Position numbers and translations under genes: made by a program. The notes beneath the pieces were generated by a model that was not told the DNA's origin, made no database searches, and worked only from the letters and a program-made list of their open reading frames with translations. Shown piece by piece: positions 33,641 to 41,712 of a stretch of DNA of 64,000 bases. Every line of letters starts with the position of its first letter. The first letter of the stretch is position 1. The stretch comes from Polyangium jinanense (lineage in GTDB: Bacteria > Myxococcota > Polyangia > Polyangiales > Polyangiaceae), in NCBI RefSeq assembly GCF_028435365.1, contig NZ_JAGTJJ010000049.1, forward strand, positions 22,506-86,505. The letters are read 5' to 3'.

Positions 33641-36600
33641 ATGGAGACGACCCTCGGCTTCCCCACTCCTCCGGACGCCCACATCGAGCACGGTGTGGCG
33701 CTCTTCGGCCCGAGCGAGTTCGAAGGCGGCGCGCTCGCCGCAGGCCGCCCCTTCCAGGAAGCGCTGCCCTTCGGCGGGCGCGCCGAAATCCTCGCGGCCC
33801 TCGTCGACTTCGCAAGCGCACGCGGCACGGCGCGCGTCGCCGTGCTCCCCGGGCGCTCCGGCTCCGGCAAGACAAGCCTGCTCTCCGCGCTCGCCGACGC
33901 CCTCGCCGCGCAGCGGGTCGGCACCATGCTGCGCTTCGCGACCGACATCACCAGCGCGCCGACCCCGACACGCCTGCCGCCCGGCCCGTGCCTGATCGTG
34001 ATCGACGACGCGGGCCGCAAAGCCGCGCCCGCGATGCTCCTGCCCATGGCGATCGATCGCCGCGACGTGCGCTTCGTGCTGACGACGCGCCCCGCGGGCC
34101 TGCCGCGCCTCTCGGCGCTCCTCGCGCAGGTCGGGCTCTCGTCGGACCTGGTGCGCATCCTGCCCGAGCTCGGCGCGCTCTCGCCGAGCGAGGCGGAAGC
34201 GGCCGCGCAGCATGTGCTCGGCGATGCGCCCGGCGAGTTCGCTGCCGCCCTCGCCAAGCACGCCGAGGGGCATCCCTTCGTGATCGCGCTGGCCGGCCGG
34301 CTCGTGCGGGAAGAGGCCATTCATCCCGTCTTGCTCGGCAAGGGCGAGCTCGCGGCGTGCGCACTCGATCGGGGCCACGAGCTGCTCCTGCTCCGCTCCT
34401 CCGCCGCGGGGGATCCAAAACTCCTCGCCGGCGTGCTCGCGCTCGTCGCGCTCCTCGCGCCGGTGCGCACCTCGGACGAGCGCTTCCTTCAGGGCGCGGG
34501 GGATCTGCTCGGGTGTCGCCGTCGTGATCTCGTGTCGGCGCTCCGCGCGCTCGAAGCCGCGGGCGTCGTCGATCGGGGCCCACACGGCGCGCGTGTCGTC
34601 CCCGGCGCGCTCTCGGATCACGCGCTCTACCGCGCGCTCGTCGGACCCTTGACCGCGGGCAGCCTCGCGGGCTCGCTCGACGATCGCGTGCGCGCGCTGG
34701 AAGAGCGCTTCGGCGCCCACGCCATCGTCCCGCTCATCCGCAACGCCGGCGAGCTCGACGGCCCCTCCCTCCCGAGCGGCGCTTCCGACGAGATCACGAC
34801 CGCCCTCTTCCGCCACGTCCGCGCGGGCATCGACGCGGCCTCGGCGGCGGATCGATGCCGCCTCCTCGCCGGCCTGCGTGAGCTCTCCTCGGATCATCCC
34901 GCCGCGATGCTCGACCTCGCCGCAGCGGTCCTCCGTTCTCCTGCGCAGACCGAGGCCGCGCGGGGCCCCAGCGCCCTCTTCTCCGCCGTGTCCGTCCTCT
35001 ACGAGCTCCCCGCGATCCTGCGCCGCGTGGGCCTGCACCTCGCGCACTTGCCCCGCGCCGCCGACCTCCTCTGGGAGCTCGGCCGCGACGATCTCCGTCT
35101 CCAGAGCCCGCACCCCGATCACCCCATGCGTGTCCTCCGCGAGCTCGCCTCGCGCTCGTCGGCGCGCCCTGCCGGCGTCCACGAGTCCTTGCTCGACGCC
35201 GTCGATCGATGGCTCGTCGCGGACGACGCGCACGATCACAAGCACTCACCGCTCGACGTGATCGACACCTTCCTCTCCGAGGGCGCCGCCTTCGCCGGCC
35301 CCTCCGACGAGCGCCGCCGCGCCCTGCGGAAGCAAGCCCTCGCCGCGCTCTCCGGCTGCGCGCAATCGCCGAAACGACGCGCGGCTCTCTCGGGGGTCAA
35401 CGGCCTCGAGCGTGTCCTCTCCGACGGCTCCGGTGGTTCTTCGCTCGGCGAGCGGATGGAGCCTGGGTGGCGCGACGAGGAGCGGCTCGAGATCCTCGCG
35501 ATGCTCGGCGCCGCCGCGTCGAACTCCGGCGACCCGCTCGTCCATTTCGCCGTCGCCGACGCGCTTCGCCGCGCGGCCCGGCGTGCGAGCTCTCCGGACG
35601 TCCGCGCCGCGGCCGAGACGGCCCTCGGCAACGTCCCGACCTCGACGGAGCGCAGGCTCTACGAGGCCCTCACGCAACGCTCGCCCGCGCAGCGCGGCTT
35701 GATCGACATGCCGCCGAGCGAGATCCCGGGCTCGGGCGAGATCGATCGTGGCACGGAGCGCCGCTCGGCGGACGCGTGTCGCGCGGTCGTCGACGAGATG
35801 CTCGCCGAGGGCCGCGCGCCTGCGCAGACGGCCGAGGGGCTCGGCGCGGCGCTCGAAGCCCTCGCGCTCGCGGGCAAATCCGGCTCGCCGCGGCTCCTCC
35901 TGCACGTCCTCTCCCGCAAGCACCCGGCGGCGGCGGTGACCATTTGCGAGGCCGTCATGGGCGCGCCCGAGAGCCCACTCGGCCCGCACGTCGCCTCCTT
36001 GCTCCACGCGCTCCGCGAAGCCTCGCCCGAGCGCGCCGAGGCCCTCGTCGGCAGCATCGTCGGGGGCGGCAACGCCACGCTTTGCGCCTCGCTCGCGCAG
36101 GTCTTCCATCGCTGGGTCGAAAAGCCCCTGCCGGGCGATCGCGAAGCGCTCCGGCACCTCCTCGGGCACCGCGACGGCTTCGTCCGACGCGCGGCGCTCG
36201 GCGCGCTCCGCACGCTGGCCAAGTCCTCTCCACGCGACGCGGTCGAGCTCGCGGTCGGGGTGGATCTCTCCGAGGGCCCCGAGGTCGCCGAGGCCCTCTT
36301 CGGCGCCCTCGACGCGGGCGGCCTCTTCTCCGAAGGCGCGCTCTCCGAGGAGGAGATCATCCTCTTCCTCACGCGCCTCGGTGCGGCCCGCAGCCTCGAC
36401 GGCCACTCCACGATGCGCTTCCTCCACCACGCTGGCAAGCGCATGCCCGAGGACGTCACGGGCCTCTTCATCGAGCGCATCGCGCGCGCCGCGTCCGGCA
36501 TCGTCGCGGGCGCCGAGGAGTACGAGCCGCTCCCGCCCGAGGGCTTGTCTGCGATCCTCACGGGCCTCGCGCGCTCGCCGGAGTGGCTCCCGCTCCTGCG

Positions 36601-37087
36601 CCGTGTCCGCCACCTCGCGCGGGCCCGCATTGGCTGGGTCCGCTTCCATGCCGCGCGCCTCTTCCACGACGCCTCGCGCTCGTTTGCGTTGCCGACGGTC
36701 GAGGTCCTCTCCGAGTGGGTGCAGGACGGCGGCGAGAGCGAGCTCGAAGCGATCTCCGCGCTCCTCGAAGAGGCGCCGCCCACCTTCCTCTTCGCGCACC
36801 TCGAGCTCGTCGCCACGCTCCTCCGGCGCGCGCACACGACCGGCGAGGGCTGCTTCGAGCGGGTCCGGAGCGCGCTCTTCTCGGTCGTCACGGGCCAGGC
36901 GCGACCGCGCTCGGGCGCCCGGGCAGAGCGCAGCGAAACGCTCCTCCGCTCGCAGGCCCGGGAAGCCGCTGCTCGATTGCCCCCGAAATCCCCCGAGCAA
37001 AAATTCTTCGAATCGGTCGCCAAGCACGCGGAGGCCCTCCTCGCCGAGGAAGACGCGGGCCAGGACGACGAGCTCTTCGATCTCTGA
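33641..37087 (+). CDS. Large P-loop ATPase with HEAT-like helical repeats
   Basis: 1148 residues. The P-loop is GRSGSGKT at 71-78 and the Walker B strand CLIVIDDAG at 117-125, giving a STAND- or AAA-like NTPase of about 350 residues. The remaining 800 residues are Ala/Leu/Arg-rich paired helices with HEAT/ARM periodicity (for example LLGHRDGFVRRAALGALRTLAKSSPRDAVEL). No nuclease, protease or membrane domain is visible. The start at 33641 is the first ATG before the NTPase; upstream in-frame sequence has no methionine and lies in the intergenic hairpins. Such NTPase-repeat proteins sense or scaffold large assemblies, and some are antiphage sensors. The substrate here is unknown. A 151-residue membrane protein follows 1 base after the stop. 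Confidence 0.7.
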   Translation: METTLGFPTPPDAHIEHGVALFGPSEFEGGALAAGRPFQEALPFGGRAEILAALVDFASARGTARVAVLPGRSGSGKTSLLSALADALAAQRVGTMLRFATDITSAPTPTRLPPGPCLIVIDDAGRKAAPAMLLPMAIDRRDVRFVLTTRPAGLPRLSALLAQVGLSSDLVRILPELGALSPSEAEAAAQHVLGDAPGEFAAALAKHAEGHPFVIALAGRLVREEAIHPVLLGKGELAACALDRGHELLLLRSSAAGDPKLLAGVLALVALLAPVRTSDERFLQGAGDLLGCRRRDLVSALRALEAAGVVDRGPHGARVVPGALSDHALYRALVGPLTAGSLAGSLDDRVRALEERFGAHAIVPLIRNAGELDGPSLPSGASDEITTALFRHVRAGIDAASAADRCRLLAGLRELSSDHPAAMLDLAAAVLRSPAQTEAARGPSALFSAVSVLYELPAILRRVGLHLAHLPRAADLLWELGRDDLRLQSPHPDHPMRVLRELASRSSARPAGVHESLLDAVDRWLVADDAHDHKHSPLDVIDTFLSEGAAFAGPSDERRRALRKQALAALSGCAQSPKRRAALSGVNGLERVLSDGSGGSSLGERMEPGWRDEERLEILAMLGAAASNSGDPLVHFAVADALRRAARRASSPDVRAAAETALGNVPTSTERRLYEALTQRSPAQRGLIDMPPSEIPGSGEIDRGTERRSADACRAVVDEMLAEGRAPAQTAEGLGAALEALALAGKSGSPRLLLHVLSRKHPAAAVTICEAVMGAPESPLGPHVASLLHALREASPERAEALVGSIVGGGNATLCASLAQVFHRWVEKPLPGDREALRHLLGHRDGFVRRAALGALRTLAKSSPRDAVELAVGVDLSEGPEVAEALFGALDAGGLFSEGALSEEEIILFLTRLGAARSLDGHSTMRFLHHAGKRMPEDVTGLFIERIARAASGIVAGAEEYEPLPPEGLSAILTGLARSPEWLPLLRRVRHLARARIGWVRFHAARLFHDASRSFALPTVEVLSEWVQDGGESELEAISALLEEAPPTFLFAHLELVATLLRRAHTTGEGCFERVRSALFSVVTGQARPRSGARAERSETLLRSQAREAAARLPPKSPEQKFFESVAKHAEALLAEEDAGQDDELFDL

Positions 37088-37088
37088 C

Positions 37089-37544
37089 ATGCGGTCCCTG
37101 CCCTTTTTCCTGGTCACGCTCCTGCTCCCCGCGATCGCCTGGGCCGAACCCCCGGCAGCGCCGCCGGAACCCCCGCCGACGCCGTTCTGGACCGGTCCCC
37201 GCATTGCGGCGTCGTTCGTCGTGGGTGCGGGCATCGGTGGGATCGTGGCGGGCGCGGTGTATGCGGCGCGCTCGGACGAGGCGAATGCGGCGACGAAGCA
37301 GCATTGCCTCACGTCGGATCCGGACAAGTGCGACGCGGAGGGATATGCGCTCCGCGACAAGGCGACGGTCGACGGGCGGATCGCGACCACGGCGCTCGGC
37401 GTGGGCGCGGCGGGGGTCTTTCTTGGATTGGTGCTCGCGTGGATCAATCCCGAGCCGCATTCGAGCCCGACGCAGCCGCAGGTCTCCATTGCACCCCTCC
37501 TGAGCGGGGAGCAGCGGGGAATCGTGGTGTTGGGTCGGTTCTAA
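37089..37544 (+). CDS. Small membrane protein with signal peptide
   Basis: 151 residues: a signal peptide (ending about AWAEP), a Pro-rich linker, two hydrophobic helices (about 38-60 and 104-122) separated by a segment with two Cys (KQHCLTSDPDKCDAEGYALRDKA), and a short C-terminal tail. It starts one base after the ATPase stop, so co-translation is likely. The same two-helix layout with a DxxxCDxxGxxLRDKA-type middle is also present at the C-terminus of the TPR/PEGA protein at 12263-13276 (there PFCDATYCDREGVAIRKDAKD). The two are probably related modules. The function is unknown. Confidence 0.75.
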   Translation: MRSLPFFLVTLLLPAIAWAEPPAAPPEPPPTPFWTGPRIAASFVVGAGIGGIVAGAVYAARSDEANAATKQHCLTSDPDKCDAEGYALRDKATVDGRIATTALGVGAAGVFLGLVLAWINPEPHSSPTQPQVSIAPLLSGEQRGIVVLGRF

Positions 37545-37846
37545 TCGGGGAACGCTGGCCGGCATGACCTGCTTCGGCGGGCGGCTGGGGTGGGCTCGAC
37601 ACATGCCACGACGGGCCTGTCCGTCCGGCACATCCTCCGGCGCAGGTTGGCGCAAGCATTGGAGATTCCGGGGACGCCCCCGTTCCCCTGCCGAGCCGCC
37701 CGATCCTTACGTTTCCGCGATGGCTCCCGACGAAAAGTTGCTGTGATTCCGCGGTGGTGCGGAGCTTGCCAAGGGCACGCCGCACGACGCCCCAGGGTCG
37801 GCCCTAGGTGCCGACGGCGGGGCAAACCTCGGAGCTCATCGACAAC
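37545..37846. other. Gene-free stretch upstream of Gly-rich lipoprotein
   Basis: About 300 bases. It holds short GC-rich inverted repeats (for example CCGCGGTGGTGCGG) but no convincing promoter, terminator or small reading frame. An in-frame GTG at 37808 could extend the following gene by 13 residues. Confidence 0.5.
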
Positions 37847-39028
37847 ATGCAATCTCGCAATCGCGTTCTTCTCGCCAGTCTTCTCCTCACATCCCTCGTG
37901 GCCTTTGGCTGCACGGAGACCAACAACGGCGGCAGCGGCGGCGCTGGCGGCTCCGGCGGCGCTGGCGGCGTCGGCGGCGTCGGCGGCTCCGGTGGTTCCG
38001 GTGGCGCGGGCGGCTCCGGTGGTTCCGGTGGCGCGGGCGGCTCCGGTGGTTCCGGTGGTACGGGCGGCGGTGGCCCGGCCTGCGCCAATTTCAACGGCAC
38101 CTACGTCGTGACGGAGCCGGCCCCGTGCCCCATGGGGGGGCTGCTCAAGAGCGCATGCGTCGCGCAAAACGACTGCACACTCACCGTCTCCACCAACATG
38201 GGCGTGATGACCGGCACCGTGGACGGGGATGTCGCGACCTTCTCGGGCGAGCTCTCCCACCTCTCCACGAAGTCTCCCTACGAATGCACCGCCAAGCTCG
38301 AGAACGGCAATCTGGCGCTGAATTGCACCGTCACCACGACGGGCACGACCTGCGCCATGGCGCTCCCCGAGCAGGCCCTCCCGGCCAGCGCCACGAGCGC
38401 CTGCTGCGACCTCGTGGGACAGAACTGCGGCGCCGGCAGCGAATGCACGCTGGTCGACCCCGCGGGGGAAAAGAAGACCTACTTCTCGGTGTGCGAGGCC
38501 GTGGGCGGCGCCGTCGCGGAGGGCGCTGCGTGTACGCGGACCGCCTTCGGCGAAGACAACTGCGCCCCGGGCCTGCTCTGCACCGACGACGCCAAGGCGC
38601 CGAACAACTTCGCCTGCCGGGAGTACTGCGCCAAGGCGAGTGATTGCGACGCGGGCGAGCTGTGCCTCGCCTACTGGACCGGTTCGCCCCTGGCCGGTGT
38701 CTGCATCCCGACCTGTACACCCTTCAGCAATGGTTGCGAGGCGGGCTCGACGTGTCGCGACCGCAACTCCCTCACGAACGACGGAATCGTGGACATCTCC
38801 GGCGCCGGCGGCTTCGCGTGCGGCCACGCCGGCCCCGTGCCCGTCGGCGAGATCTGCCTGTGGGACGCCGATTGCGGCGTGAATGCCCGGTGCGGCGTCG
38901 AGTTTTCCGCGGGTGACAACAACAAACGCTGCCTCGCGTATTGCGACGACGCACACCCCTGCTCCGGTGGGAAGTCCTGCTTCTCGTACAACATCCCCGA
39001 CTACATGGACTTCGGCGAGTGCCAGTAA
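37847..39028 (+). CDS. Surface lipoprotein with Gly/Ser tether and Cys-rich domain
   Basis: 393 residues. The signal peptide ends in LVAFGC, a lipobox. A tether of about 50 residues of GGSGG units follows, then a beta-rich domain (NFNGTYVVTEPAPCPMGGLLK... TLTVSTNMGVMTGTVDGDVATFSG). The C-terminal 220 residues are Cys-rich and of EGF-like spacing (CCDLVGQNCGAGSECTLV, CSGGKSCFSYN). The layout is shared with the CTDC-repeat lipoprotein at 2572 and the small one at 59908. The start ATG at 37847 directly precedes the positively charged signal peptide, although its ribosome site is weak. A strong hairpin follows the stop. Extracellular adhesion or matrix function is inference only. Confidence 0.8.
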   Translation: MQSRNRVLLASLLLTSLVAFGCTETNNGGSGGAGGSGGAGGVGGVGGSGGSGGAGGSGGSGGAGGSGGSGGTGGGGPACANFNGTYVVTEPAPCPMGGLLKSACVAQNDCTLTVSTNMGVMTGTVDGDVATFSGELSHLSTKSPYECTAKLENGNLALNCTVTTTGTTCAMALPEQALPASATSACCDLVGQNCGAGSECTLVDPAGEKKTYFSVCEAVGGAVAEGAACTRTAFGEDNCAPGLLCTDDAKAPNNFACREYCAKASDCDAGELCLAYWTGSPLAGVCIPTCTPFSNGCEAGSTCRDRNSLTNDGIVDISGAGGFACGHAGPVPVGEICLWDADCGVNARCGVEFSAGDNNKRCLAYCDDAHPCSGGKSCFSYNIPDYMDFGECQ

Positions 39029-39037
39029 CAAAGGCCG

Positions 39038-39065
39038 GGAGGCTTTTGCTCCGGCAAAAGCCTCC
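39038..39065. terminator. Hairpin terminator after Gly-rich lipoprotein
   Basis: A perfect 12-base-pair stem, GGAGGCTTTTGC paired with GCAAAAGCCTCC, has a TCCG tetraloop, 9 bases downstream of the lipoprotein stop. There is no long T-run after it, so termination efficiency is uncertain. It also lies downstream of the minus-strand small protein gene. Confidence 0.7.
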
Positions 39066-39270
39066 TGGTGTCGGGGGTGGGGGAATTCAGCCGTTGGGCG
39101 CGGCGACCTCGGGCTCGGCCGCGTCCTCGGCGCCTCGGTCTCGTTGGCGACACCGCGTGAGCTGGCCCTATCGACGCCCAGACGCGCGATTTTGCGGCGA
39201 TCGACGCACCTGGAGGGGAACGGAGGAAAGGTCCGGCGGGGATCCGAAAAGCGCCTCGAGAGCTCGCCTC

Positions 39271-39528
39271 TCACCCGCTCGATCGTGACGGCGACGGCAC
39301 CGTCGACGGATCCGGCGCAGCGGGCAACGTAGGATCGTGCTCGCCTTCTCGTGCCCGCTCGGGACCGCCGCCGGGACGGGGTGGGACAGGCTCGGTATTG
39401 CTCGGGCGCAGCGGGATCGAAGCGTCGCTCGCGGGAAGATTGCTCTTCCCGGGCATGGACGGCAGCTCCCCTCCGGGGGGCGGCTCCTTCGTCCCTGGCT
39501 CACCCGCGCTTGTCTTGTTCCAGGCCAT
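39271..39528 (-). CDS. Small Pro-rich protein, coupled to Gln-rich lipoprotein
   Basis: 85 residues, rich in Pro, Ser, Gly and Glu, with no signal peptide and no hydrophobic segment (MAWNKTSAGEPGTKEPPPGG... ending PSPSRSSG). It begins with ATG overlapping the stop of the Gln-rich lipoprotein by one base (TGATG), which favours a translated gene; codon third positions are mostly G/C. It is likely intrinsically disordered. No function is assignable. It could instead be an accidental open frame, so confidence is moderate. Confidence 0.45.
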   Translation of the reverse strand: MAWNKTSAGEPGTKEPPPGGELPSMPGKSNLPASDASIPLRPSNTEPVPPRPGGGPERAREGEHDPTLPAAPDPSTVPSPSRSSG

Positions 39529-39962
39529 CAGCGCGTTCCACCTCCCTGCGTGCCGCCGCCCTGCTGCCCAGGCCGCTGCTGCTGGCCGCCTTGCTGCTGG
39601 CCGCCTTGCTGCTGGCCACCTTGCCACTGCCCACCTTGCTGCTGGCCGCCTTGCTGCTGCTGACCGCCCTGCTGCCCGGCCCCTTGCTGCCCGGTTCCTT
39701 GGCCTTGATCGGGCCTCACCTGGTCCTCGGGGCCTCGCGGGTATTCGGAGCCTTGTTGTTGTCCGGCGCCTTGTTGTTGTTGCCCGGCGCCTTGTTGTTG
39801 TTGCCCGGCGCCTTGTTGCCCCGCGCCTTGTTGCTGCTCGGTGCCCTGTTGCCCGGCCCCTTGTGGGCTGCGGTCGGTCCCGAGCGCCTTCCCTCCACCT
39901 TGCTCCGTCTCACATGCCGCGAGAAGCAGCGCAGCCGCCGCTCCCATCATCAGCTTCCTCAT
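39528..39962 (-). CDS. Gln/Gly-rich repeat lipoprotein
   Basis: 144 residues. The N-terminus MRKLMMGAAAALLLAAC is a compact lipoprotein signal. After about 25 residues the protein is a low-complexity array of GQQQ/AGQQ and GGQQQ repeats to the end, so it has no folded domain. Sequence upstream in the same frame is not needed and lacks signal-peptide logic. Its stop overlaps the start of a small Pro-rich protein. It is divergent from the matrixin gene. It may act as a surface spacer or glycan-binding tail; this is speculative. Confidence 0.7.
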   Translation of the reverse strand: MRKLMMGAAAALLLAACETEQGGGKALGTDRSPQGAGQQGTEQQQGAGQQGAGQQQQGAGQQQQGAGQQQGSEYPRGPEDQVRPDQGQGTGQQGAGQQGGQQQQGGQQQGGQWQGGQQQGGQQQGGQQQRPGQQGGGTQGGGTR

Positions 39963-40318
39963 GATTGCCCCCAATGGCTGCGCGCGAGCGCTTGGCTCGC
40001 GATTCCGCGTCCCGCGCAGCAATCCTCGAGCCACGAGGTGCCGTGTGCACGGATCTCCCCTCGGACCGAGCGCTCCTCCGGCAAGCGTATCCGCCCCGGC
40101 GCCATGCCCGTCCGCCGGGCGCGCGTTGGCGGTTCCCACCTCCATGCCTGGAGGCTGGCACCTCCAACCCTCGACACGCCCCGCCCTCGCGCCCCCCGTC
40201 CCGTCCCCGAAAACACCATTCCTTTCGACAGGATCGCCCCAAGGGCCCCGCGCCCCGCCGAGGTGGCATGTCCGTTGCGATAGGGGCTTTCATCCCTCGC
40301 ATACGGAGAATCAATCCC
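39963..40318. other. Divergent promoter region of Gln-rich lipoprotein and matrixin
   Basis: 356 bases. The clearest element is the sigma-54-type promoter at 40264-40279 on the plus strand. A short inverted repeat (CCTCC-ATGCCT-GGAGG with a second CACCTCC copy) lies near 40138-40165. I see no convincing sigma-70 promoter for the leftward gene. Confidence 0.5.
40264..40279 (+). promoter_or_regulatory. Sigma-54 (-24/-12) promoter upstream of matrixin
   Basis: TGGCATGTCCGTTGCG matches the sigma-54 consensus TGGCAC-N5-TTGCW. The invariant GG and GC are exactly 10 bases apart. The predicted transcription start is about 40290, giving a roughly 30-base leader before the ATG at 40319 that includes the GGAG ribosome site. 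Expression would then need an NtrC-type activator, as is common for developmental genes in myxobacteria. No enhancer site is identified. Confidence 0.55.
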
Positions 40319-41608
40319 ATGGCCTCGACGAACCTTTTCGACTCCCGCTTCGCACTGTTTCTCGCGCCTCTCGCCCTGGCCGCCTCGACGACCCTCGTGG
40401 GATGCGCGGGCGACGACGTCTCGACGCTCGGCGACGAGGCTTCCGTGGATGCCGAGAGCGCCGCGGGCCTCGGGCTCGGCGCGCGGGGCGCGGAGGTGCG
40501 CGGCGTGTACGAGTATCTGCGTCGCTATGGGTATTACCAGAACGAGGAGCTCGCCGAGCATTACGCCGACTGGACGCCCGCCGTCTCACGCGAGCCGGCC
40601 GATCCGGAGCTCTTCGACGAGGCCCTCGAAGAGGGCGTGCGCCTCTACCAGGCCCAGCACGGCCTGCCCGTGACCGGCGTCGTCGACGCCGCGACGCAGC
40701 GAATCATGCAGATGCCGCGCTGCAGCCACCCCGATTATTACGATCCGCCGAGCGTCGTGCCGACCCTCGACATCGACCCCTACACGCACTTCGGCGGGAC
40801 CTGGTCGTCCACGGCGCTGACCTATCGGTTCGCGAATTACACCTCGGACTTCGCCCAGGCCTCCGTTCGCTCCGCGATCGAGAACGCGCTCTTCTCGTGG
40901 CGATCCTCCTCGTCCTTGAGCTTCTCCGAGGTGAGCTCGGGCGAGAACATCTCGTTCGGGTTCTACACGGGCAGCCATGGCTGCAGCAGTGCATTCGACG
41001 GCTCGTCCGGCGTCCTCGCCCACGCCTATTCGCCGGGCGGCGGCCTCGGAGGCGACGTGCATTTCGACGACGCGGAGGGCTGGTCCTCGGCCTACCTCGA
41101 GACCGTCGCCCTGCACGAGGTCGGTCACGCCCTCGGCCTCGGCCATTCGACCGACTCGGCCGCGACCATGTATGCGTATTACACCGGCAACGACACCTCG
41201 CTCGCGGACGACGATCGCGCGGGCATCTGGTCGCGTTACGCCGCGTATGCGTCGCCGTCGGGCTGCGGCTGGCTTTCTTCCGGCCAGGGGCTCGGGGCGG
41301 AGCAATCGGTCTGGTCGTGTGACGGCCGCTTCCAGCTCAAGTTCCAGGGCGACGGCAACCTCGTGCTTTACCAGGGCGGCTCGCCGCTCTGGGCCTCCGG
41401 CACGAACGGCAAGGGCGGCGACCGCGCCATCATGCAGGAGGACGGCAACCTCGTGATCTACAAGTCCACGGGCCAGCCCGTCTGGGCCTCGGGCACGGCC
41501 GGCTCGTCGAATTACTACGCCAATCTCGCCGTACAGAACGACGGCAACGTCGTGATCTACCGGTCCGGCGGCGGCGTGGCCTGGGCCAGCAATACCTGCT
41601 GCCATTGA
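40319..41608 (+). CDS. Matrixin-like metalloprotease with cysteine switch and B-lectin domain
   Basis: 429 residues. The signal peptide ends in TTLVGC (Cys29), so it is a lipoprotein. Residues about 55-131 form a peptidoglycan-binding-like prodomain. PRCSHPDY (Cys135) is a matrixin cysteine switch that should keep the zymogen inactive until cleaved. The zinc site is HEVGHALGLGH (266-276) with a Met-turn at Met284. After the catalytic domain, residues about 310-429 carry three B-lectin motifs (QGDGNLVLY, QEDGNLVIY, QNDGNVVIY), a mannose-binding beta-prism. The enzyme would be anchored at the surface and directed to glycans. Expression is probably sigma-54 dependent. The order prodomain, matrixin and lectin is typical of some myxobacterial and eukaryotic matrixins. 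Confidence 0.9.
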   Translation: MASTNLFDSRFALFLAPLALAASTTLVGCAGDDVSTLGDEASVDAESAAGLGLGARGAEVRGVYEYLRRYGYYQNEELAEHYADWTPAVSREPADPELFDEALEEGVRLYQAQHGLPVTGVVDAATQRIMQMPRCSHPDYYDPPSVVPTLDIDPYTHFGGTWSSTALTYRFANYTSDFAQASVRSAIENALFSWRSSSSLSFSEVSSGENISFGFYTGSHGCSSAFDGSSGVLAHAYSPGGGLGGDVHFDDAEGWSSAYLETVALHEVGHALGLGHSTDSAATMYAYYTGNDTSLADDDRAGIWSRYAAYASPSGCGWLSSGQGLGAEQSVWSCDGRFQLKFQGDGNLVLYQGGSPLWASGTNGKGGDRAIMQEDGNLVIYKSTGQPVWASGTAGSSNYYANLAVQNDGNVVIYRSGGGVAWASNTCCH

Positions 41609-41636
41609 GACCACCAAGAGGCGCCCGCACCAAGAG

Positions 41637-41667
41637 CCCGCGCTCGCCTTCCCCGACCGAGCGCGGG
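41637..41667 (+). terminator. Hairpin after matrixin gene
   Basis: CCCGCGCTCG pairs perfectly with CGAGCGCGGG (10 base pairs) around an 11-base loop, about 28 bases after the matrixin stop. There is no T-run, and it lies directly before the candidate promoter of the DUF2169 gene, so it may insulate the two. Confidence 0.5.
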
Positions 41668-41669
41668 TG

Positions 41670-41699
41670 TTGACAGGGGCCCCCCACCCCGCCTAGATC
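41670..41699 (+). promoter_or_regulatory. Candidate sigma-70-type promoter of DUF2169 gene
   Basis: A perfect TTGACA (41670-41675) is followed after 18 bases by TAGATC (41694-41699). The predicted start near 41706 would leave a leader of only about 7 bases, so the element may be coincidental or the leader very short. Confidence 0.3.
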
Positions 41700-41712
41700 T
41701 TTTGGGGGACCA

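Noticed and set aside
39963..40145. Upstream in-frame extension of the Gln-rich lipoprotein
   Set aside because: The lipoprotein signal at the ATG at 39962 would become internal, and the added residues are Arg/Gly-rich and unlike coding sequence.
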